DNA of 14,261 bases, taken from NCBI GenBank assembly GCA_035254305.1, contig DATFAS010000251.1:1-14261 (forward strand), read 5' to 3'. The translations under genes and the position numbers were made by a program. The notes beneath the pieces were generated by a model. The model had not been told where the DNA came from. It saw nothing but the letters and a program-made list of their open reading frames with translations, and did not search any database. The DNA comes from DATFAS01 sp035254305. GTDB lineage: Bacteria; Bacillota; Bacilli; Aneurinibacillales; RAOX-1. Shown in pieces: positions 1 to 5,478 of this stretch. How positions within the stretch are numbered: the stretch's first letter is position 1; the number at the start of each line of letters is the position of its first letter.

Positions 1-40
1 CATTAAGTAACCTCTTCTGCCTCTCATTCCATTCCTTCAT
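1..40 (-). CDS. N-terminal fragment of an unidentified gene downstream of niaP
   Basis: A minus-strand frame starts with ATG at 40-38 and stays open to the window edge, encoding MKEWNERQKRLLN before it is cut off. A strong ribosome binding site, GGGGGAG (46-52), sits 5 nt upstream of the ATG. The start lies 50 nt after the niaP stop codon with no terminator-like hairpin between, so the gene is probably co-transcribed with niaP. Thirteen charged, helix-prone residues are too few to name a family. A second ATG at 3-1 is out of frame and I take it as chance. Confidence 0.5.
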   Translation of the reverse strand, partial: MKEWNERQKRLLN

Positions 41-90
41 TCTAGCTCCCCCTGAACCGATCATCATCTTATTGCATCAAATTAAGAATT

Positions 91-1281
91 TTACTGGGGA
101 ATTGGATCTGTTGGCAGGGATTCACCTTTGGTTTCAGTTCCAAGTGTGAGAACAGCAGCGGCTCCTATTATAATCACAATACAGAATACGCCAAAAATCA
201 TATCGAAATTGTAGTGACCAGTCACCATATATCCAACAAATAAAGGCCCTAATATACCACCAATCCGCCCGAATGAAGCAGCTGCACCAGCTCCTGTTGC
301 CCGAATAGAATGTGGATACAGTTCTGGTGTATAAGCATACATAGCTCCCCATGCCCCAAGGTTAAAGAAGGATAGGAATGCTCCCATAACAATTAATCCA
401 GTCACTCCCTGCGCAGAGCCAAATCCCCAAGCACTAACTGCAGTACCGATTAAGTAGAATATTAATGTCAGCTTACGACCCTTCTTCTCTACTAACCATG
501 CAGCGCTGAAATACCCCGGAAGCTGTGCTAAAGTCATGATGAGTACATATTCGAAGCCTTTAATGAGTGAAAAGCCCTTTAATACCATTACCGAAGGGAG
601 CCATAAGAACATTCCATAATAGGAGAACACCACACAAAACCAGAGAATCCAAAGCATACTTGTGCTTCTACTAAACGGCCTTGACCAAATTTGTTTCATA
701 GCTTTGCGAATGGATGGTTTAAATCTTTGCGATTTAGTTTCTGGCAATGAAGTTCGCAGAAAAACAGTATACAAAGCCGGTACCGCACCAATTAAAAAGA
801 CAATCCGCCATCCATAGCTGGGGATGATGAAATAAGCTAGAATCGCTGAAACAATCCATCCTACAGCCCAGAAGCTTTCTAATAATACGACCGATCTCCC
901 CCGTGTTTCCTGTGGTTCATTCTCTGAAAGCAATGTTGAAGCAACAGGAAGCTCTCCCCCAAGCCCCGCCCCAATTAAAAATCGTAATATCATAAACATG
1001 GAAAAACCAGTTGCAAATGCCGATATTCCACTAGCAAGCGAATAGATTAAGATAGAGGCTAGCAATACAGGCTTTCTTCCCCAACGATCCGCACAAACTC
1101 CTGCGATAAGGGCACCTAATGCCATTCCAATCGAATTCACACTACCAACCCAGCCGACCTGTACAGAAGTTAAATGCCAATCCTTCACTAAGGCAGCAAC
1201 AATAAAGGACATAATTCCCACGTCCATGGCATCAAACATCCAACCCAAGCCCAATGAAACAAGTACTTTATGGTTTTTCAT
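91..1281 (-). CDS. niaP: Niacin transporter NiaP (MFS)
   Basis: A 396-residue major facilitator transporter with about 12 membrane helices, expected in the cytoplasmic membrane. It should import nicotinic acid (niacin) for NAD salvage. The N-terminus GLGWMFDAMDVGIMSF, the loop motif ADRWGRKP (MFS motif A, about residues 64-71), GAGLGGELPVAS, WFCVVFSYYGMFLWLP, and the C-terminal ATGAGAAASFGRIGGILGP closely match, from memory, B. subtilis NiaP (YceI). The match runs the whole length, so this is more than a generic sugar-porter assignment. The ATG at 1281 follows an AAGGAGGG ribosome binding site (1290-1297). NiaP genes in Bacillales are commonly controlled by the niacin-responsive repressor NiaR; the operator-like dyad just upstream fits such control, though NiaR is not encoded here. 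A related aromatic acid as substrate is the main alternative. Confidence 0.88.
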   Translation of the reverse strand: MKNHKVLVSLGLGWMFDAMDVGIMSFIVAALVKDWHLTSVQVGWVGSVNSIGMALGALIAGVCADRWGRKPVLLASILIYSLASGISAFATGFSMFMILRFLIGAGLGGELPVASTLLSENEPQETRGRSVVLLESFWAVGWIVSAILAYFIIPSYGWRIVFLIGAVPALYTVFLRTSLPETKSQRFKPSIRKAMKQIWSRPFSRSTSMLWILWFCVVFSYYGMFLWLPSVMVLKGFSLIKGFEYVLIMTLAQLPGYFSAAWLVEKKGRKLTLIFYLIGTAVSAWGFGSAQGVTGLIVMGAFLSFFNLGAWGAMYAYTPELYPHSIRATGAGAAASFGRIGGILGPLFVGYMVTGHYNFDMIFGVFCIVIIIGAAAVLTLGTETKGESLPTDPIPQ

Positions 1282-1296
1282 TCGATCTTCCCTCCT

Positions 1297-1330
1297 TGTA
1301 TACTTCGCTGTATATACACCTAAGTATACA
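1297..1330 (-). promoter_or_regulatory. niaP promoter with a 34-bp symmetric operator
   Basis: Left arm TGTATACTT (1297-1305) and right arm AAGTATACA (1322-1330) are perfect inverted repeats. The palindrome TGTATATACA (1309-1318) sits exactly at their centre (1313.5). On the minus strand the right arm contains TATACT (1328-1323), a good -10 box, with TTTCCA 18 nt upstream as a weak -35. The dyad therefore spans the -10 box, the expected transcription start and the edge of the ribosome binding site, which suits a repressor. NiaR is the likely binder because the gene is niaP, but I cannot confirm the motif. Confidence 0.65.
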
Positions 1331-1363
1331 ACTTCTAGCAGGTACTTGGAAAGGTATTTAGAG

Positions 1364-1389
1364 ATGATGTAAATAGGGGATTACATCAT
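1364..1389. repeat. 9-bp inverted repeat upstream of the niaP promoter
   Basis: ATGATGTAA (1364-1372) and TTACATCAT (1381-1389) are perfect inverted repeats separated by 8 bases, in the gap between the CcoG-like gene and the niaP promoter. No T-run follows on either strand, so a terminator is unlikely. It could be a second regulator site, or an mRNA end structure for the upstream gene. Confidence 0.4.
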
Positions 1390-1428
1390 ACTTAGCCTCA
1401 CCTCTATCTATCCATTCTAGCCGTGGAG

Positions 1429-2412
1429 CTATCGAACAGTCGGAAAAATAGTTAATTTATGATCTAGTTGACTTTCGGAATCACTCCTTATATGGAGAAC
1501 AAGGCTATAGTTTTGATTTAAGCTTTCTTGATCAATATGAAATAAGATCGTTTCCAGCCTTGTTCCCTGTGCCTGAATACTGATTTCGGAAGGGTACTCC
1601 ACCTGCCACTTTGCTGGGACACCTTCTAGCTGTAGATGGTATTTCTGGTCCTGATTCCTGCTATTTTCAAGACTTATAGAATAAGAATAAAGAAATTCAT
1701 TCCCGTTTTTCACTCCCTGTAGCTGCTTTTGAACACTAATACTAAACCCTTTTGTCGAAAAAACCGAATAAGATAATAGACTAACTAAGCTAATGACAAT
1801 AACTAGTAAAACTAGCCCAGTACCACTAAACAGATTCCTTACATTTCCCATTTTTGAATTCTTATCCGATAAGATCATTTGCAACATTCCATAAGGGCAC
1901 GCACTCCGGCAAAAGTTACTACGTAATCGATTAATCATGACGAAGAAGAAAATACACAGGAATAGGTATACATCGAACGACCAGTTCTTATATTGGAAAA
2001 AGACTATTTCATTAAGTAGTTCATGTGGATTATAAAAATAAGCAAGCATACTAAACGAAATGATTGGTGCAAACAGTATGGATAAGAAAAGATCAACAGA
2101 TTTTTGCAGAAACTTTTTACCCTTAAAAAATCTAGATCCAATCAACTTCGCCAGGTTTACAGAAAAGGTATTATGTGGACAAAGCCATCCACAGAATTGA
2201 CGCCCAAACCACTTCGATATTCCTACAAATACAAAAACCAGCAATAAAACGGATAACAAAAAGATGTAGCCCTCCGAAAACGGAAAACTTCTTTGAAATA
2301 GGTAGAATCTAAGCTGCGAAAGGTCTAAACGAAATAAATCTAAAACTGGAACAATAAAAAATAAAACAAATGCGCCTAACTGCGATAAAAGCCTTACGGT
2401 CCCAATATTCAT
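1429..2412 (-). CDS. CcoG/RdxA/FixG-like membrane protein lacking the 4Fe-4S ferredoxin domain
   Basis: Predicted membrane protein of 327 residues (329 from the upstream ATG). Helices lie near residues 11-30, 51-71, 105-128, 149-162 and 199-219, followed by a roughly 110-residue extracytoplasmic C-terminal domain with the beta-rich, Ig-like look of the FixG C-terminus. Two CX3CP motifs typical of CcoG, NapH and NosR are present: FCGWLCP (Cys76, Cys80) and FCRSACPYG (Cys170, Cys174). In CcoG, known as a cupric reductase for cbb3 oxidase assembly, two CX2CX2CX3CP ferredoxin clusters follow the second motif; here the chain runs almost directly into the last helix and no such clusters exist. Full-length CcoG is roughly 470 residues. 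A redox or copper role is therefore only a guess. The start at 2412 is preferred: GAGGTGA lies 6 nt before it, but directly abuts the ATG at 2418. Confidence 0.7.
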   Translation of the reverse strand: MNIGTVRLLSQLGAFVLFFIVPVLDLFRLDLSQLRFYLFQRSFPFSEGYIFLLSVLLLVFVFVGISKWFGRQFCGWLCPHNTFSVNLAKLIGSRFFKGKKFLQKSVDLFLSILFAPIISFSMLAYFYNPHELLNEIVFFQYKNWSFDVYLFLCIFFFVMINRLRSNFCRSACPYGMLQMILSDKNSKMGNVRNLFSGTGLVLLVIVISLVSLLSYSVFSTKGFSISVQKQLQGVKNGNEFLYSYSISLENSRNQDQKYHLQLEGVPAKWQVEYPSEISIQAQGTRLETILFHIDQESLNQNYSLVLHIRSDSESQLDHKLTIFPTVR

Positions 2413-2444
2413 CCTCATTCACCTCACCCATTTTATCCCATTCC

Positions 2445-2473
2445 ATTATCTCATACCTATGCAGGTATAAAAA
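2445..2473 (-). promoter_or_regulatory. Probable promoter of the CcoG-like gene with ATACCT-N4-AGGTAT dyad
   Basis: On the minus strand, GATAAT (2450-2445) is a good -10 box. A weak -35 TTTTTA lies at 2473-2468, 17 nt away. The spacer is almost filled by the inverted repeat ATACCTATGCAGGTAT (2453-2468), with 6-bp perfect arms and a 4-nt centre. Its TACCT...AGGTA form recalls CsoR-family metal/sulfur repressor operators, which usually carry longer G/C tracts, so the resemblance is partial. Confidence 0.4.
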
Positions 2474-2474
2474 A

Positions 2475-2484
2475 CAAACGTTTT
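2475..2484. promoter_or_regulatory. Possible LacI-type operator CAAACGTTTT
   Basis: This matches 9 of 10 bases of the AAAACGTTTT palindrome found twice upstream of the sugar transporter, with the same central CG. It lies just upstream of the predicted -35 of the CcoG-like gene and about 350 bp upstream of the regulator's promoter, so which gene it would control is unclear. It does not match the outer positions of a CcpA cre site. Confidence 0.35.
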
Positions 2485-2603
2485 GTGAATAAAAAACATG
2501 AAAAACTTTTCATCTATGTTTTTGTTGTTTATAGTATAAAAATAGGATATAAGCGTTCTGTCGTTTCTGATCACTACTGTAATTTATTGAATTATTTTCT
2601 ATT

Positions 2604-2617
2604 TTAAAGCGTTTTCT
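2604..2617. promoter_or_regulatory. cre-like site (possible CcpA binding)
   Basis: TTAAAGCGTTTTCT matches the cre consensus TGWAANCGNTNWCA at all but two positions. It lies upstream of the LacI-type regulator. Its core AAAGCGTTTT is also one mismatch from AAAACGTTTT, so it could instead bind the local regulator. Confidence 0.3.
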
Positions 2618-2711
2618 TCTGTCTTGAGTGATATCTGTCGATTTATATCCCTGAATTGCTTTAAAATTCATTCTAGTGGAGATTCATTCTCCATTCTTCT
2701 ATCTTACTAAT

Positions 2712-2732
2712 GGGCATATGCCCTTTTTTTTT
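2712..2732 (+). terminator. Orphan intrinsic terminator-like element upstream of the regulator promoter
   Basis: The perfect palindrome GGGCATATGCCC (2712-2723) is followed directly by nine T (2724-2732). The hairpin would be a short GC stem with an ATAT loop. It points along the plus strand, yet no plus-strand gene lies upstream. It may end a small RNA or a leader transcript starting within 2520-2680. Confidence 0.45.
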
Positions 2733-2831
2733 ATTCTTTTTATTTTCTGCCTCCAATCGCCTCTCATTGCTACTTTTCATAGGTACTCAATCGCTTCATT
2801 TTATGAACTAATGTGTAATAACTGGAAAAAA

Positions 2832-2840
2832 TGATATAAT
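2832..2840 (+). promoter_or_regulatory. Extended -10 promoter of the LacI-type regulator
   Basis: TGATATAAT (2832-2840) is a perfect extended -10 (TGnTATAAT); no good -35 is visible, which is usual for this class. Transcription should begin near 2847. The box overlaps the first ATG of the long frame (2839), so that ATG cannot be the translation start. Confidence 0.6.
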
Positions 2841-2874
2841 GAAATTATATGTTTTTACCGGGGAGCCATATTTA

Positions 2875-3903
2875 ATGAATAAACGTAGACGAATAACAAT
2901 CAAAGATGTAGCCCGTGAAGCAGGTGTCTCCATTACAACAGTTTCTCGCTATATTAATAAAAACTATGGAGCTATGACAGAAGAAACAAGACAAAGGATT
3001 AAAAATGTTATTGATTCTCTCGGATTTCAACCAAATAAGCTTGCCCAAGGTTTAAAAGGCCCAAGCCGTAACATAGCTGTTGTTGTAGTCAATATTGGCT
3101 ACCCCTTTTGTGTATCTGTCATCCGTTCGATTTCGAAGGTTCTTAGTGAAGCAGGATATAATCTAATGGTATGTGAAACAGGCGGAGATCCAAAACGTGA
3201 GGAAACAATGATTCGATCATTAATTGCACAAAATATTGGTGGTCTAATTATTCAGACCAATGGGGAAAATAATCCCTTAATAGAAGAAATTGCCCAAACC
3301 GTTCCTGTTGTTCTGATTGATCGAGAATTCAACATCCCCTCTGTCGTAAATGTTGTAACCAATGACCAAGAAGCTTCCAAACAGCTTACATGTGCATTAT
3401 TTCGAGAAGGATACCAAAAAGTTCTATATATCACCGAACCACTAGGAAATATAAGTACCCGTAAAGAGAGACTACAAGGATACACCCTAGCATGTGAAGA
3501 GTATAATAGAGAACCCTGGATCACAGAGATTGAACGCGGAAATACAACCATTCAACAGTCCGTCGTTCACCAGATCATAGGAAGCTCGGCAACAAGCCCA
3601 TTTGCTATCTATACAGCGAATGGTTTAATTATGCTCGATTTCTATCCACTATTAAAGGCAACCCATGTTGCTATTCCGAATTTCATGGGACTTGCCACCT
3701 TCGATAAGCCAGATTGGGCCACACTAATCACCCCATCCCTAACCTGTGTTCACCACCCTACGGACGAGATGGGAAACTTTGCAGCTAGAGAGATCCTTCA
3801 ACAAATAAAAGACGGCAGAACCTATAACCACCATATTGTGGTTATTGATTCTACCGTCATCTGGTCTCATTCTACTCAACTACAAAGGCAATTAAAAGAA
3901 TAG
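2875..3903 (+). CDS. LacI-family transcriptional regulator of the acid-sugar locus
   Basis: A 342-residue LacI/GalR-type repressor. Residues 8-28 (TIKDVAREAGVSITTVSRYIN) form the family helix-turn-helix, residues 50-62 the hinge (GFQPNKLAQGLKG), and the rest the periplasmic-binding-protein-like effector domain (NIAVVVVNIGYPF, GGLIIQTNG, VVLIDREF, FAIYTANG). The start at 2875 is chosen because GGGGAG (2860-2865) lies 9 nt upstream and the earlier ATG overlaps the -10 box. The fold resembles KdgR-type regulators of sugar-acid genes. Its neighbours are gntK and an acid-sugar transporter, whose promoter carries two LacI-type operators. It probably represses them and is relieved by gluconate, a phosphorylated product or a related sugar acid; the effector is an inference. 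It ends 3 bp from the convergent gntK. Confidence 0.85.
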   Translation: MNKRRRITIKDVAREAGVSITTVSRYINKNYGAMTEETRQRIKNVIDSLGFQPNKLAQGLKGPSRNIAVVVVNIGYPFCVSVIRSISKVLSEAGYNLMVCETGGDPKREETMIRSLIAQNIGGLIIQTNGENNPLIEEIAQTVPVVLIDREFNIPSVVNVVTNDQEASKQLTCALFREGYQKVLYITEPLGNISTRKERLQGYTLACEEYNREPWITEIERGNTTIQQSVVHQIIGSSATSPFAIYTANGLIMLDFYPLLKATHVAIPNFMGLATFDKPDWATLITPSLTCVHHPTDEMGNFAAREILQQIKDGRTYNHHIVVIDSTVIWSHSTQLQRQLKE

Positions 3904-3906
3904 TAA

Positions 3907-5388
3907 CTATTCGTTCTTTTCCAATTCAAGAGCACGTGCATAATGACGGAAGCTCTTGAATTTTTTTTGATAACGTTTATGTTGCTCTGAATCTGGCATA
4001 GCCATATCAATGTGTCCATTTGTTTGAGAGATTTCATTCCAGGCTTTAATCCCAACCGCCATTTCCGCTAACATAATAGCTCCCATTGTAGACGCATCCC
4101 CCTCTTCCCTATATTCTACAGGGATGTTGAATATTTGAGCCAAAAGCTGACGTACCCACTGAACTTGCAGAAGCCCTCCTGAAGCTACTAGCTTCAACGG
4201 TTTTCCAATTTTCTCAAACAAATTCGAAGCAATCCAATAAGCATTCAACAAGATTCCCTCAATAGCTGCTCTAAGAACATGTGCATAGGTATGATGAAGC
4301 TGTAATCCGATCCACGCCGCTTTTGCATCTGCATTCCAGATAGGAGCCCTCTCCCCAGCCAAATAAGGCAAGCAAATGATTTCTTCCGTATCCACTATGC
4401 CTGCTTCCTCTAGCATTTGACCTAGATCACGATCTGAATTACCAAGAATTTGCCGATGCAGTCGTTCAACAACGATCCCTCCACTATTGCTCGGTCCTCC
4501 TACAATAAACTTATCGGCGTCCAAAACATAGCAAAAGGAACGAGTGCCGATGTCTGTCGTAGGCTTCAAACTTCCCATTCGCAGCGCACAACTAGTGCCG
4601 ATGGTAATGGCCATGGCATCTCCTCCAATGGCTCCTAATCCGAGATTAGCTAGGACACCATCGGATGCTCCGATATTAAATGCAGTATGTGAATCAAATC
4701 CTAAACTTAGCATTTGTTCATTTTGAATATCCTTGCGAAAATAGGTAGTTGCAACAACCTTACTTAATTGTTCTGGACCTACCCTCGCACAGCTTAAAGC
4801 TAATTCATCCCAATTACCCTCTACTAAATTGTATAATCCAGTGGCACTTGCCATTGATGCATCAATCTCCCAAACATGAAACCATTGATACCAAATCCAC
4901 TCCTTTAGAGAAACAAACTTAGCTGCTTGTCCGAATAAGGATGGATGTTCTTTTCTTAACCAGATTAATTTCGGAAGAGGGGACATCGGGTGGACCGGAG
5001 TCCCTGTTCGAGTATAAATACTTTTACCTTCCTTTGACAACCATAAGTCCCCCGCTTGATGTTTGGATCGTATATCCATCCAGGTCATTGCATGGGTAAG
5101 AGGCTTCCCTTCTTTAGACACAAGTAATAAGCTATGCATGGCTGAACTGAAGCCTACTTGCCGAATCATATATCCCATTTTCTTCACCTTAGGAACCAAA
5201 TCCGCCAATGCTGAAAGAACCGCCTCATACACAGAGACAGGGTCCTGCTCAGCAGCACCCTCTTCACCATGGATCATCACCAATTGACAGGACCCTCGGC
5301 TGATTTCTTTTCCACTATAATCTAAGGCTAATGTTTTTACCGATGTCGTGCCAATATCGATACCCACCGTACAAAACAATTGACTCAT
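3907..5388 (-). CDS. gntK: Gluconokinase (FGGY carbohydrate kinase family)
   Basis: A 493-residue cytoplasmic kinase that should phosphorylate D-gluconate with ATP to 6-phosphogluconate, which enters the pentose phosphate pathway. The N-terminal phosphate loop is GIDIGTTSVKTLAL (residues 9-22). The segments FSSAMHSLLLV (80-90), MTWMDIRS (101-108) and YTRTGTPVHPMSPLPKLIWL (125-144) are characteristic of FGGY gluconokinases. GASDGVLANLG (240-250) carries the likely catalytic base Asp243. AITIGTSCALR (260-270), YLAGERAPIW (342-351) and SGGLLQVQWVRQLLAQ (403-418) form the ATP side and the FGGY signature. Length is normal for the family. The ATG at 5388 follows AAAGGAAGAG. The gene lies 90 nt downstream of the transporter and is probably co-transcribed. 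Another aldonate or pentulose as substrate is possible but less likely. Confidence 0.85.
   Translation of the reverse strand: MSQLFCTVGIDIGTTSVKTLALDYSGKEISRGSCQLVMIHGEEGAAEQDPVSVYEAVLSALADLVPKVKKMGYMIRQVGFSSAMHSLLLVSKEGKPLTHAMTWMDIRSKHQAGDLWLSKEGKSIYTRTGTPVHPMSPLPKLIWLRKEHPSLFGQAAKFVSLKEWIWYQWFHVWEIDASMASATGLYNLVEGNWDELALSCARVGPEQLSKVVATTYFRKDIQNEQMLSLGFDSHTAFNIGASDGVLANLGLGAIGGDAMAITIGTSCALRMGSLKPTTDIGTRSFCYVLDADKFIVGGPSNSGGIVVERLHRQILGNSDRDLGQMLEEAGIVDTEEIICLPYLAGERAPIWNADAKAAWIGLQLHHTYAHVLRAAIEGILLNAYWIASNLFEKIGKPLKLVASGGLLQVQWVRQLLAQIFNIPVEYREEGDASTMGAIMLAEMAVGIKAWNEISQTNGHIDMAMPDSEQHKRYQKKFKSFRHYARALELEKNE
3923..3968 (+). terminator. Terminator of the LacI-type regulator, inside gntK
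   Basis: AATTCAAGAGC (3923-3933) pairs perfectly with GCTCTTGAATT (3952-3962) across an 18-nt loop, followed by eight T (3961-3968). This is a strong intrinsic terminator in the plus direction, starting 19 nt after the regulator's stop codon. The same bases encode the gntK C-terminus (KKFKS...ALELE). There is no T-run in the minus direction, so it should act one way. Confidence 0.75.
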
Positions 5389-5409
5389 AGACTCTCTTCC
5401 TTTCTAAGG

Positions 5410-5448
5410 AATAGGTTGCTATCCGACAATCTCCGACAGCAACCTATT
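5410..5448. other. Intercistronic hairpin between transporter gene and gntK
   Basis: AATAGGTTGCT (5410-5420) and AGCAACCTATT (5438-5448) are perfect 11-bp inverted repeats with a 17-nt loop that holds two direct copies of TCCGAC. In the minus-strand mRNA the hairpin is followed by CCTTAGAAAGG (5409-5399), which could fold over part of the gntK ribosome binding site, and not by a U-run. It looks more like an mRNA stability or processing element than a terminator. On the plus strand only four T follow. Confidence 0.5.
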
Positions 5449-5478
5449 TTCCTCTCTTCTCTATCTTGTGTTGTTTTT

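Larger units (their letters stand above)
2413..2874. other. 460-bp non-coding region between the CcoG-like gene and the LacI-type regulator
   Basis: No convincing protein-coding frame. Besides the CcoG-like promoter it holds CAAACGTTTT (2475-2484), an AT-rich hairpin (2492-2523: ATGAAAA pairing with TTTTCAT, flanked by AAAAAC and GTTTTT), arms GGATATAA (2545-2552) and TTATATCC (2643-2650), a cre-like site (2604-2617), hairpin TGGAGA/TCTCCA (2677-2693), an orphan terminator (2712-2732) and the regulator's promoter. Confidence 0.5.

Noticed and set aside
1..3. ATG on the minus strand at the very edge with AGAGG upstream
   Set aside because: A better start (38-40 with GGGGGAG) in another frame reads through it; three bases cannot support a separate gene.
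134..352. 72-codon minus-strand frame inside niaP
   Set aside because: It lies wholly within a well-recognised gene, has no own ribosome binding site and no family features; a shadow frame.
2492..2523. AT-rich hairpin with flanking A and T runs as a real terminator
   Set aside because: No gene on either strand reads into it, and the stem is almost entirely A-T; kept only as a description of the region.
2545..2560. Second cre-like site TATAAGCGTTCTGT
   Set aside because: Only the core matches; several of the conserved outer positions of the cre consensus are wrong.
3252..3551. 99-codon minus-strand frame opposite the LacI-type gene
   Set aside because: Antisense to a clearly conserved regulator, with no promoter or ribosome binding site; a shadow frame.
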